From Phlebotomus papatasi (lineage: Eukaryota; Arthropoda; Insecta; Diptera; Psychodidae): a DNA stretch of 64,000 bases. The stretch is from positions 65,472,627 to 65,536,626 of the forward strand of contig NC_077223.1 of the NCBI RefSeq assembly GCF_024763615.1, given 5' to 3'. The notes below the pieces were generated by a model that made no database searches, was not told where the DNA came from, and worked only from the letters and a program-made list of their open reading frames with translations. A program made the position numbers and the translations under genes. This document shows, one piece after another, positions 34,401-45,522 of the stretch (the first letter of the stretch is position 1; every line of letters starts with the position of its first letter).

Positions 34401-35569
34401 TGGTAAAGTCCAGTTTTAATTAATAATGGAAGAAAAAACCAATCTCCTCTAACTCTTTATTTTTGATCTGTTTGTTTTTTGTATCTAGGATACTTTTAAG
34501 ATCTAGTCTGTCAATACTATAACCCGATCAGAGTTTTTTTAATGAACCGCAGCAATACAGTAGCTGTGATTTTAAGAGAATTCCAAATAATAAAAAAAAC
34601 TTGGCAATTTACATGAAATCACTCCTACGTGACACTCCCTTAAATAGTACAATAAATATGTCAAATTGAACTTTCAATGAAAATATTCAAGAAGTTATTT
34701 TCCATATATAATATCTCAAACCCCTTTTTCGCCTCAAAATATGAATAGCAATAACATTTTGCCACCAGCCCAAATCAAGAGAAATATTTATGTGAAAATG
34801 TAACATTTTGGATAAAATGCCTTAGAAAAGTATAGAGCAAAAATATTATAGAGGGCAAATTTCCAAAGAATTTTCACAACAATCCCAACACACACATAGA
34901 TTTATCGACTTTGGATTTGAATATTTAACACTGAGCTTTGCATATAAAGCATTTTCCTTTTCAATTCCCATATATTTTTACTTCAGTTGAAGAATGGTAG
35001 TTTTGCGTTTGAAGAAACGAAAACACCATATTGTATGAAAAAATATTCCAGAAGAATTTATACAAAAAAAAAAATAAGTCAACTTATCGTAAGCGGACTA
35101 GAAGTGTAGATTTTTACGACTATCCAAGAATTTTCACGAGAGAGATGTTTCAATTTGACTTTTACGGCCGCGAAATACGTCAAATTGGCCAAACAAAAAT
35201 TCAATGTGTACGTGTAGATCAAGATTATTCCACGATATACAATTCGCTCCATATAATTTATTGAACGGATTCTAAATAAAAATTTACAGAAGCAGTTTTG
35301 AATTTCGTGTAGAAAAACCAAGCAATGATGCTCATAATATTCTTATTTAATTTTAATTCTGTCATAAATCACTGAGTATAATTTTTTTAACAGATTCTTA
35401 ATGTGATATTTTATAAATTTTCCTTACATTGTGCGATTAGTTTGAAAATTCGAGATCGAGTTTTAATTCTTCAAACATCAACGACCTTTTGTGCAAATAG
35501 AGTTCCATTAACTTTGATCCAAAACATTTTTAGAGAATCAAACTTCAGCTGTGAATGGGAAGAACGACT
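34401..35569. other. Unannotated stretch
   Basis: The 77-codon plus frame at 35031-35264 (ending with VDFYDYPRIFTREMFQFDFY and more) reads as fairly balanced protein but has no homologue I recognise and no promoter or splice support. Confidence 0.35.
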
Positions 35570-35795
35570 AATAATTCCAATAGAAAATGAACATGCATTT
35601 TTTAGCACTTTACTGTTCTCAAGTGCTTCTACATAATCGACTTTTCTTTGTTTTGGTTCCAGGCACGATTGTTTGGTGATTTCAGAACACAGCGAGATCT
35701 GGGGGTTAACAGTCAAGACAGGAACCAACACAAATCAAAGACGATAATGCAGGAGAATTTGGGAACAGTTATGTGCTAAAAAACATCTTCAGCGA
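35570..35795. mobile_element. Fold-back MITE family D, unit 1
   Basis: Inverted arms: TTTAGCACTTTACTGTTCTC, AAGTGCTTCTACATAATCGA, TTGGTTCC against GGAACCAACACAAATCAAAG and GTGCTAAAAAAC. Directly followed by a second unit. Confidence 0.75.
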
Positions 35796-36030
35796 AAATC
35801 TTTCTCATGAACATTTTTTAGCACTTGGTTGTTCTCAAGTGTTTTTGCATTATCGATTTTTCTTTGTGTTAGTTCCTGTCTCGACTGTTTTCCCTAGTCC
35901 TTGTATATTCGAATACCACCAAACAGCCGTGAAAGGAACCAACACAAAAAGAAAAGTCGATTATGTATAAGCGCTTGAGAACAGATGAGTGCTAAAAAAC
36001 GATCATTTTTTATTAGAATAGCACAAAAAT
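35796..36030. mobile_element. Fold-back MITE family D, unit 2
   Basis: AACATTTTTTAGCACTTGGT, TTAGTTCCTGTCTCGACTGT at the left; AACCAACACAAAAAGAAAAG, TGCTAAAAAACGATC at the right. Tandem with unit 1. Confidence 0.75.
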
Positions 36031-36117
36031 ACATTTTTTATAGGGTTATAGGAACATTAGCACTTTAAGTACTTGTGTCATTACCTATTAGTACAATATT
36101 TGGTATACAATTTGGGT
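35957..36117 (+). repeat. Left arm of a 2.2-kb composite inverted repeat
   Basis: About 160 bp (including TATAGGGTTATAGGAACATT and AGTACTTGTGTCATTACC) recur inverted at 37992-38157. The arms span family D sequence and adjacent unique-looking DNA. Confidence 0.8.
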
Positions 36118-36144
36118 CTTCAAATTTCAACACCTATCCTTCTA

Positions 36145-36215
36145 GGAAAATAGAAGCACTTGAGAACAGTAAAGTGCTAAAAAAAAATGTTCATTTTTCA
36201 TTGGAATAGTACTAT
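36145..36215 (+). repeat. Family D half-unit
   Basis: AGAAGCACTTGAGAACAGTA then AAGTGCTAAAAAAAAATG and TTTTTCATTGGAATAGTACT: right half of family D only. Confidence 0.7.
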
Positions 36216-37991
36216 AATTTAATCGTCTCATGTAGAAAAACCAAAGTTCATCTAGTTTTAAATGAATTTCTTATATGAATTCCCTAAATTGTTAAGGAAT
36301 ACGAGCACCATTGTTTATCAAAAATAATTTTTCATGACCGAAAAATCATCCCTGTCTTTTTTTCGTGTTTTAACCATTTTTACCTTTGAAAAAGACAATA
36401 AGTCAAAGGATAAGGCAGAATTGGTATATCGTCAATACACCTTGCCTAAAGATCACATGGAGAAATAAAAACAAGAGAGAATATACCATTTTATAGACAT
36501 TTTATATTTATTTTTACAGCACACACAGCCAAGAGATAAAAACGCAACTCCTTCCTTGCTAACTCTTCCACGGAAAAACGAGCCACAACACTTTTCATTT
36601 CGTATGGAAATTGGTAAAATTCGAAAAACAACCCATTTTGTCACACGCGCTGAATTTTTTTCTACACCAAAGCACATAATTTAGTATTGGAAAGTGTCGA
36701 AAGCTCTCAATATAACATAGCTGTATAACTCCTTTTGGTAATTTCCACATCAATTCTCCGTTTTATTGATTTTATTCCTCCTGTCGATTAGTAATCCAGC
36801 TTTTAGGACACATCCGCAACACAAGATGAGTAAAGTTGCAAAAATGGGGAAAGAGAAAAGCCAAAAACTCTACCATCCCAAATTGATTGACTTTTCTCTC
36901 ACATAAAGAAAATCCTCATGGAATGTTCTCTTCCTCATTCACACAATCTACTCAACTGCCATAGATTGACATCCATAGATATTCGGCGCATATAACACCA
37001 TGTAGAAATTGATTTTCAAAAACAGAAAATAATACTGGTGAATACAACTCGTTTCTGTGACAGGATATACATAGTTCTATAGACAACCCCACTCTCCCTC
37101 TTTGAAATAAATGACAACATTTTATTCCATTATGCTCAATTTATGTGCAAATGCAAACAGTAAATCCTTTAGTCAATAGCATACCCCACGGATTAATTAT
37201 TTCATTTATAATCTCATATACTTATGATTCTGCTCAAACATTTCTATTTGGACGAAAATCCCCTCCGAGCACAAATTTGCACATTTATCATACACAAGAA
37301 ATTTAACATGAAATTATGAACGGAAGCATACCTATCTCATTCATTGATGCGTGCGAAATGTCCAAATATTTGTCAATTTGTCCCCCAAAAACCTCTTTCA
37401 TCTAATGTTGATACAGTGGAAGATTGTACATACACTCAACGACATTTTTTTTTCTGAACAAACACACTGAGAAAAATAATATATCACTTAAAATGATTTT
37501 TCATTTGATTTCACTACGTAATTAACCAAATTGTACATTAAAATTAAATACCCTAAATTCGAATGGCAGTTCAGTTATTTAAATTGTTTTTTTTTTCTCC
37601 AGAGGTTATGTGAAGAAAAGTCAAATTCCTCAAACTCGATATGTGAAAAGACACTATTCCTTCTTGTTCCCTGAACATAACCTTATAAATTAAAAGAAAA
37701 TACGTCACAACGAAGCTTTGTGAGAAAATACGTAAACTGTTTCCAGAGAGAGGAGAATCCCAAGAATCAGTAACAATGAGAGCAACGAGTTTCAATATAT
37801 ATAAAAAAAAATCAATAAGAGAGCGGTAGAAAAGTCAAAAGGAAAACCTAAAAAGAAAGATACATAAATTAGGATCGAAGGAACACCTGTTCAGCAAGAA
37901 ACACCTAGTAGCCAATAAGTGAAAATGCAAGTAAAATTACATTTCTTTCATTCTACCTCTTCCGACAACGATAGATGTTAACATTTAAAAT
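36216..37991. other. Loop of the composite inverted repeat, no gene seen
   Basis: Unique AT-rich sequence. A single CACTGAGAAAAATAATATAT near 37464 resembles a CACTGAGA element tip, but no matching right end was found. Confidence 0.4.
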
Positions 37992-38157
37992 CCCAAATGG
38001 TATACAAAATATGGTGCTAATAGGTCATGACACAAGTACTTAAAGTGCCATTAGGTGTTCCTATAACCCTATAAAAAATGTATTTTTGTGCTATTCTAAT
38101 AAAAAATGATCGTTTTTTAGCACTTTACTGTTCTAAAGTGCTTCTACATAATCGACC
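37992..38157 (-). repeat. Right arm of composite inverted repeat with family D half-unit
   Basis: Inverse of 35957-36117; runs from CCCAAATGGTATACAAAATA to CTAAAGTGCTTCTACATAAT. It continues into TTGGTTCCTGTCATGACCGT and the left half of family D to about 38215. Confidence 0.8.
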
Positions 38158-38215
38158 TTTCTTTTTGTGTTGGTTCCTGTCATGACCGTTTGGCGGCTTT
38201 CGAACATAACCCAGC

Positions 38216-38421
38216 AACAATAGAGTTCCCTGTTCGACATGCCGCGACGGTAGCGGCCTCCCAAATGTTCAGAAAGTGGTGGCCACCAAGGAGAACTATT
38301 GCTTCAACCGCGTTCGCTTTTTCCCACGCCCCGTAAGGATTTACATTCAAGTGAATTTTGTTCCGAACACGTTCGTTGAACACAGTGTTCAAACCGTTCA
38401 AACAGGAAAATTTCGTTGCTG
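38216..38421. other. Higher-GC island of unknown origin
   Basis: Compared with its surroundings this 200-bp piece is GC-rich (CGACATGCCGCGACGGTAGC, GGTGGCCACCAAGGAGAA) and open over 73 codons on the minus strand (38180-38401). I do not recognise the translation. It could be a fragment of a coding transposon; I do not call a gene. Confidence 0.3.
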
Positions 38422-39008
38422 CACTCAGAAAAATAATCGAGTAAAACTTACTCGAATCGATGTTGAATTAACTCTTTTTCGTTGTGATTTTCGATTACTA
38501 TATTTAAGAAATGATTTTACTTTTATTTATGTGTAATATTCGGAAGAGTTGTTTTAACTTTTTTTCCCAAAATTTACATGACAAAAGTGTGTAAATAACT
38601 CTTTTTAAGACTGAAAACAACTCGTTTCAAGAGTTAAAAAAGAAATCTTTTTTAGAGTTACCATTTCAAATCCCAAAATGGATAGCTTTTGCAATTTTAT
38701 GTTTTTTCTTATTTTATCATTTTCTTTATTAATTAATTCTTTCATTGACCTCGTGTTCCCCATGTTCCGAGCAAAATATCATGTATAATGCACGCACATG
38801 TCTTCATGAAATATTGTTAGTCATGTATCTAGTTGATGTTGCATATGAACTTTGTCACACGAAAATCTTCTTGACTGAAGTATATTCTTAAAACGAAAAC
38901 ACTTAAGCATATACTTGAGTCGAGATGAAATTTTACAGCGAAAAAGACTAATAATTACATCGATATCCGACGAATTAATTCAACTCGCACGAAGAGTTCT
39001 TTCAACTC

Positions 39009-39226
39009 TAGAAGGAAGTGGGGCACCTTTGAAAGTGGGGCACTTTTGAAATTGGAATTTTTCTCCTATTTTTAAATTGAATTGAGTCATATCATAACGT
39101 AATTTAACTTCTCAATCTATTTGTGCAGCTGAATTATATCTCGATGAGGCTCAACTTTATTTTAAAATAGGTGAAAATCCCAATCTCAAAGGTACCCCAC
39201 ATTCAAAGGTACCCCACTTCCCCCTA
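39009..39226. mobile_element. TA-flanked MITE family G, copy 1
   Basis: TA GAAGGAAGTGGGGCACCTTT then AAAGTGGGGCACTTTTGAAA at the left; AAAGGTACCCCACATTCAAA and GGTACCCCACTTCCCCC TA at the right. The GGGGCACYTTTGAAA phrase therefore appears twice at each end. The centre GATGAGGCTCAACTTTATTT recurs in other G copies. Confidence 0.85.
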
Positions 39227-39298
39227 TTTACTAAAATTTACAACGAAAAAGAGTAACAAAATTACATCGATATTCGTAGAGTTAATTCAACTCTGCCA

Positions 39299-39497
39299 TA
39301 GGGGAAACTGGGACACCACCAAACACGGGGTACCACCAAACACTGCGATTTTTTAATCGGATATTGGATATCAGAGGATAAGACTGATAGGAATTTATAG
39401 GCACTATAGGCATGCTTGTCCACTGAAGGAATGGTCGAGATAGTCCAAGTAGTTTAGAAATAAAAATTAGTGTTTGGTGATGCCCCAGTTTCCCCTA
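39299..39497. mobile_element. TA-flanked MITE family H, copy 2
   Basis: TA GGGGAAACTGGGACACCACC and a second TACCACCAAACACTGCG phrase at the left; TTAGTGTTTGGTGATGCCCC AGTTTCCCC TA at the right. Relative of 19126-19346. Confidence 0.85.
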
Positions 39498-39544
39498 GAG
39501 TTGTTTTAACTTTTTAGGTTTTTTCTTAGTGTGGGAATGAGCAC

Positions 39545-39675
39545 TAGAGGAAACAGTAGAGACGAGAACTAGCACACAGTCGATAATGCAGAAGCACTTG
39601 AGAACAGTAAAGTGATAAAATATGTTCAAGAGAAAGATTTCTCCTTTTCATTTTTCATTGGAATAGGACGATTCT
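39545..39675 (+). repeat. Family D half-unit
   Basis: GATAATGCAGAAGCACTTGA, GAACAGTAAAGTG and TTTTCATTGGAATAGGAC match the right half of family D. Confidence 0.65.
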
Positions 39676-40914
39676 TTTCCGTATACTGAACTCTAAAAAC
39701 TTTTTTTAAAGAAACAATAAAACATTAAATGAACATTTTTTTTGAAAATTACGTTTCAATTTGATTGAGAAAAATTACTTTTACCCCAGTGCAGTGTACG
39801 AATTTGAGAAACTTGACCATATTGCAGAAATTAAGACAAAGAACGTAATTCATACGTTATTTAAATGATTTCGGGTGGCTTTAAGTTTCAAGCATTGTCT
39901 GACCTTAATTTTGCATTACCTGAAATAATTATCTCAAACCTCTCAAACACACCGCCAAAGCAAACAGTATCTTCATTATTGTGATCAATTCTTAGAACAT
40001 GTTTATTAGGTTTATTCTTTCTCTCAGTGTCACGTTTTCTACAAATTGCGCCGTAATTCGCACAATTTTTCTCACACCAAATATATAAAAAAAAAGAAGT
40101 TTTATTTAAACATTTATACATAATACATAGTCATTGTGTATCATGCCAACACTAATTTGTTACTAAAACTCAACCAGCTAGAAATGTTCTCTATGAGGAC
40201 AATTTATCATTGAGAAAAATCAATATCCTCGAAAATAAACAAAAAAAATAGGAAAGAAAAAAAACAGCAAGAAAAGCAAACGAATCCTTACTTCACTTAA
40301 TCACACTAATGGATAATCAATTATTCTAATTTGAGAACATTTCCTGGAGTATATTTTCACGCCAAATTGAAACTTTTTCTACCTTTTCGGAAGGACAGTA
40401 GACCAACAAAAAAAAGGGAGCTTGAGCATAAAATAAACAAACAAACATTGATTCAATTGAAATATCCTCGTTCTGTTTAGACACCGAAAAAAAAAGAGGA
40501 GAAGAGAAGTATTTCAATTGGCCTAGATTCTTTGAGTAGCAAAAAAAAATGTGAAAAGCATTGTTTATTGCTTCTATAAATACTCCTCAAGATTCACATT
40601 AATTAGAGAGCTGAATGAGTAATCTCAAATACTTCTCAATACCACAAAGTTCAGATGAATTAGATGAAGGAAAAAAAATTAGTTATTTGCCATAAAGTGA
40701 AGTCAACTGTATTTTCCGCATGTTTTTTTTTCTTTCCCTTTGTATTTCCTCCACTTCAACCACGAATAGCAATCTCAAGCAAAAATTCACAACTTAATCC
40801 AAACTCCATTTCAGTTTTGTGAAATACCCCACAGTGTTTTGAACAGTTTAGTACACATGCACCAATATTTTATCCAAAGTAACTTGACGATATCCAAAAT
40901 CACTGATAATTATC
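39676..40914. other. Unannotated stretch
   Basis: No gene or clear element recognised; frames at 39888-40121 and 40326-40517 have no support. Confidence 0.4.
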
Positions 40915-41211
40915 TTATGGTGCTGTTCCAATGAAAAATGGAAAAAGGAATACTTTCCCCTGAACCTAATTTTAAGCACATTTAAGAGTGTTTTCAATTG
41001 CTTCTGTATTATCCATTTTCTTTGTGTTGGTTCCTGTCTCGAATGCTTTCCCCAGTCCTCGTCGTGTTCTAAAACCACCAAACAGTCGCGACAGGAACCA
41101 ACACAAAGAAAAGTCGATAAGATAGACGTACTTGAGAACAGTCAAGTGCTAAAAAATAACTTTCGGAAGAAAGATCTCCCATTTTTCAGTCTTTTCTTCA
41201 TTAGAATAGTA
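40915..41211. mobile_element. Fold-back MITE family D, unit 3
   Basis: GGTGCTGTTCCAATGAAAAA, TTGTGTTGGTTCCTGTCTCG at the left; CAGTCGCGACAGGAACCAAC, TTGAGAACAGTCAAGTGCTA and TCATTAGAATAGTATCAT at the right. Confidence 0.8.
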
Positions 41212-41214
41212 TCA

Positions 41215-41525
41215 TAATGGTACTATTCCATGAATAATGAAAAGGCGAAATCTTTCTCCTGGACATTTGTTTAGCACCTTACTGTTTTCAAGTGCTTCTG
41301 TATTATCGACTTTTGCTTGTGTTGGTTCCTGTCTCGACTGTTTTCCCCAGTCTTACCTATGTTCGAAAGCCACCAAACGGTTATGGCAGGTAACAGCACA
41401 AAAATAAAAATCGATTATGTAGAAGCACTTGAGAACAGTAAAGTGCTAAAAAAAATAACGTTTAGAATAAAGATTTCCCATTTTAATTTTTTTCCTAATT
41501 GGAATTACCATTACACCCAAGCCCA
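41215..41525. mobile_element. Fold-back MITE family D, unit 4
   Basis: Starts AATGGTACTATTCCATG three bases after unit 3 ends. Arms TTGTGTTGGTTCCTGTCTCG and AGAAGCACTTGAGAACAGTA plus AAGTGCTAAAAAAAATAACG. The long plus frame 41317-41751 starts inside this repeat and is not called a gene. Confidence 0.8.
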
Positions 41526-41950
41526 AACAGAAGTAGATTTTAATTCTCCAATAGCAGTCGTTGATGTTCGAAGAATTCAAATTCAATTTCGAATTTTCAT
41601 ACTAAATTTTCGAACAAGATGGGGAAAATTTATCAAATATCACACTATAAAGCTAGCAAAAGGGTTACTCAGTGATTATGGAGTGATTAAATACTGGGAC
41701 AAGAACAGAGAGCGTTTTTGTTCTGTTTTTTTTTCCTCACAAACAATGTGAAGACCGTCACATTTTGACACTTGAACACTTCGAAATTCGAACAGGATTT
41801 AACTTCCGCCACCTTGCGAAAGTATTAAAAAGTAAGAAAGTCCCTTTTTTGGATCTTCAAATAGATTTTCGAATTTTTCAAGATCTACTTCTGTACAGAA
41901 AGATTCAGGAACTTTCGCAAGTTCTATTGATGTGTACAAAAAACAAAACA

Positions 41951-43495
41951 CCGTCGTTGCGGGTGACTTTGCACGTTTTTTCGCTGTTTTTCAACTTTGC
42001 CCTCTAAAAGTGGATAGTTAAAGTGAAGGGAGGGGGGTTTTTGAGTAAAATTATTTGTATTCAGTTGTTAATGAATGGATTTTGTGCCAATAGCATTAAT
42101 TTTATAAAATTTTACTATGTTTAAAAAAATCAAGAAAAAATGCTTGCACTGGAGATAAGGTGCGGGTGACTTTGCACTTTTTAATAAATACTAAAAAATC
42201 AACAATTTCTGATAATAAACGACAATGAAGATCTTCACATCTAAGGGTAAGATGCATGAGATCTATAAGATGACATGATCGCCATCTTGATTTGACGTTT
42301 CTGTCCGCCATTTTGAATAACTGTCAAAATCTAAAACTGGTCCGATTGGGTTGAAATTTTAGTATGTTATAGCTGATATCAAGACCTTTTCAGAACGTAT
42401 CTATGTTCCTGTCTACGTCAAGTATTTACCTTGATACAGAGGCTCAAAGTTTAAAAATTTGAAATATTCATATTTTGGCGACCTTTATTTTCTAATCCTG
42501 AATTTTAAAACCTAAACGAAATGCCTCTGTAACCATTAGAAATGGTTGAGGCTTTTATTTTATATATTTATTTACTCTTACATAATTTAAAAAATGAAAA
42601 GTGCATTTATTTATTTTTTTATTTTTTCATATTTGCAAAAGTTTTTCAAATCTTCAAATAATATGCTGTTATAAAGAAAAACATTACTTTTCTTTTTGTT
42701 TGTTATTTAGATCTCATCACCTAACGATAATACTGCCTTTTTTGTGATGGTTTCGATAAAAGAAGCTCTCCGTAGTTCTGTATTAATGAAAATGTCAAAA
42801 TTTTGAACTCGGAGCCCCAGTATCCAGACAATCGCTTGACCTAGGTCGGATTTTATATATATTCTGAAAAGGTCTTGACATCAGCCAGAACATACTAAAA
42901 TTTCAGCTCAATCGGATGAGATTTTTGTTTTGACAGTTATTCAAAATGGCGGACAGAATCGTCAAATCAAGATGGCGACCACACCATCTTGTAGATCTCG
43001 GTCATTTTATCTTAAGTTATAAAAAAATTTGATAATTTTTGGCCAAATACTTCTATAATAAAGCTTAAGAAAGTCCATTATATGCAATTTTTTAATATAA
43101 ATCATGCGTTCTTAGGAAGACTATAGTGAAAAAAAGGAATTTACTAAAAATAATGATCAAAATCGAAGTGGATTATTCTAGCCAGATAAATTTTGAATAG
43201 ATTTGGGCAATTTACTTCTCTGAAATCGATTTTGGAATTGCATCTTCAGATAACTTTTTCGCGGAGTCGTTTTTTGACAAAATACCTATACTAGGATTTC
43301 ATTGACTATTACTGAAACTACAAGAATCCTTTTGAGGATCATTGTACCTTACTTGGTACTTAACATATCCCTATATACTTTGACATGGTAGACCGGATCG
43401 GCAAAGACTATCAATAAGTGCTAGAATTGTTCAAAGTCTCACGAACAACAAAGTGCAAAGTCACCCCCCGAGTGCAAAGTCAACCGCAACGACGG
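41951..43495. mobile_element. Element R (TGACTTTGCAC tips) of 1.5 kb
   Basis: Inverted ends CCGTCGTTGCGGGTGACTTT + GCAC and GTGCAAAGTCAACCGCAACG + ACGG, with one mismatch in 24 bp. The phrase GGGTGACTTTGCAC is repeated inside at 42163-42176, and GTGCAAAGTCACCCCCCG lies just inside the right tip, so the phrase is doubled at each end. Nested element S occupies 42246-43014. No transposase was seen. Confidence 0.85.
42246..43014. mobile_element. Fold-back element S nested in R
   Basis: Inverted arms of about 190-220 bp: GAGATCTATAAGATGACATG, CGCCATCTTGATTTGACG, TCCGCCATTTTGAATAACTG at the left; CAGTTATTCAAAATGGCGGA, TCAAATCAAGATGGCGACC, TTGTAGATCTCGGTC at the right. The centre is AT-rich. Confidence 0.85.
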
Positions 43496-44265
43496 CATGT
43501 TCATTTCAGAATTGATTTTAATCTTACCATTCTAATGTACTTAAAGCCAGTATTTTTTTTAATATTGAATGTTTTCGAATTGCATGAATGATTTCACTAA
43601 ATCTGTTATTCATTGAATAATCAGTGAATTATTAACAAAAAACCTATTGTTTTGGATATTTTATCACATTTAACATTGAATTCTGACTGATATTTATTTA
43701 AAGATTTTTGCATAGAAATAAATCCGAACTAAGCTGCAAATATCAACAGATTTGCCATTGAATATCACAATAGTACGCTATATTCAAAAATAAAATGCAA
43801 TTGATTTTGATTAATTTATATAACAGATGTATTAGTCAATTTATCAATGCAGTATAATTTTCATGTTTCATTGTGCTCAGTAGAGCACCATTAAGTTGAA
43901 ATATTATGTTTATTTCGTCTTATCAGAATATTAGTCCAATAAGTCGATTTCTTGCAAATTTCGTTTTTTCCGTTTTTCGGATACTTCTTGACACCCTGTT
44001 TTGAACTTTATACCAGGAAGTTAATTATTCCTGAAGCTATAGGGGTTTCAAATCTTAAAAATACTATACTGAAAATGTAAAATCTGAACTTCAAATCGCG
44101 CTCTTGTAAAGTTGCCCATTTGCGACTTATTCGTTTTATCCGAGCCGTCGATTTAAGTTCTGAGTCATTATATTTATGTCATATTATTACATATGACAAA
44201 GTTCTCTTTTCTGAATGTCTGATTCTTTCACTGCAGAACCTTGCCCACTGACGAAATAGTCAACA
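43496..44265. other. Unannotated stretch
   Basis: No gene or element recognised. Confidence 0.4.
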
Positions 44266-44578
44266 TACAGTGGCGACCAATAAAATAGAATCACTCCTTA
44301 AAACTCGAGTTTTTTTAAGTTTTGGTAACTTTTTTCTATAGTGTGTTTAAAAAATTTTAATTTAGAAATGTTAAAGTAATTGCCTTACGTCGAAAAAGTA
44401 CAGTATTTACTTGCCGCAAAAGGTCTGTATTTTTACTCAGAATGCGTCAAAAATGATGTTCTGCTCGGACAAAAAAATAGAATCACTTTAATTTATAGTC
44501 ATAAACAGAAATTCATTTCGAATATTTAAAAAATAACAAAATTTTAGTGTAATGTCAGTAATTATTTAGTGTCTTGAC
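44266..44578 (+). mobile_element. Tc1-like left end (truncated element)
   Basis: TA then CAGTGGCGACCAATAAAATA and GAATCACTCC; the phrase AAAATAGAATCACT recurs near 44474-44488 (AAAAAAATAGAATCACTTTA). Paired internal repeats of the tip are typical of the IR/DR class of Tc1 elements. No matching right end is in the window, and a hAT MITE sits in the interior. Confidence 0.6.
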
Positions 44579-44853
44579 CAGGGGCCCATCAAGCCTAATA
44601 AAAAGTGAAGATATTTTTCACTTTTCCTTGTAAAAAAATTGCAGATATTGTACCGCGACTTAAACAAATTTGCTCGTAGTTCTTGTATTTTTTCGGCGAG
44701 CATTATGAAATATGTACCTTTAGATAGCTTTTAATGCACGATTTCGAAATATATCAGATTTATAAGTCAATTCTCTTTAGGAAAAAATTGCCAATAGTCT
44801 TCAGTGCTTCTATGCAAAAATGTATGGAAAAATGAAATGTTGAGAGGCCCCTG
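44579..44853. mobile_element. hAT-type MITE with perfect 8-bp target duplication
   Basis: Tips CAGGGGCCCATCAAGC and TGAGAGGCCCCTG. Flanked by identical 8-mers GTCTTGAC at 44571-44578 and 44854-44861. An 8-bp duplication and a CAGGGGC-type tip are the signature of the hAT superfamily. 275 bp; no coding capacity. Confidence 0.92.
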
Positions 44854-45340
44854 GTCTTGACAATTAATTTTCCAAGTTTGGATAAATGAAAATATGAGAA
44901 ATTGGAGAAAATGTAGAACTTTCTTGTTAGAAGCTCTATTAGATTTTTGAGGCTACGAAAGCATGAAATGATCGTAAAAATATCATAGCTGACCACAGTA
45001 AATTACGAAAATCAAAAATCCATAACACAATATAGTGTTTACGTAAACGTAAGACTCGAAATTTTGGCTGCCACCGGTTCCACTGGTTAATCGTATTAAG
45101 AAAATAACAACAATTCAAGATTTTCGAATTGTTCAATGTGGTAAAATTAATCTAGCATTTCTTCACAAGGAATTCTATGGGACAAATAAAGTTGAAAAGG
45201 TCCTTAAGTAAGTCCTTACGCCACTTCAAGTCATTGAAATAAATCTAAATTTGTAAAAGTATTAATAGGAAGCATTTTCAATTCAATTTTTTCACGAATT
45301 TTCGCGGAGCGCGTTGGGCAACAATCTCAAATGTTCGTAA

Positions 45341-45522
45341 ACACACAAAAAATGTTCGTAAAATTTTGTCAAATGTTTCGAACAATATTTATGAAAAAGT
45401 ACAAACTTTTACGAACTTTTTTGTGGATTATATAATTTACGAGTATTTCGTAAGCCCTCAGGAAGTCATGTAGGACTTCACAATTTACGATTAATTTTGC
45501 GAAATATTGTTTTTCAGTGTAC
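45341..45522. mobile_element. Fold-back family U, copy 1
   Basis: ACACACAAAAAATGTTCGTA at the left and GCGAAATATTGTTTTTCAGT + GTAC at the right. The interior AAAAAGTACAAACTTTTACG is shared with 51941-52202 and 55600-55767. Confidence 0.65.

Larger units (their letters stand above)
38422..39531. mobile_element. CACTCAGA-tipped element Y carrying two MITE insertions
   Basis: Tips CACTCAGAAAAATAATCG and TTTTTTCTTAGTG. The phrases AGTTAATTCAACTC, ACATCGATATTCG and GAGTTGTTTTAACTTTTT recur at both sides of the insertions. Families G (39009-39226) and H (39299-39497) are inserted at TA sites, so the element without them would be about 0.7 kb. Confidence 0.6.

Noticed and set aside
41317..41751. 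144-codon plus-strand frame
   Set aside because: Begins inside fold-back MITE D unit 4 and runs into unrelated DNA; no domain seen.
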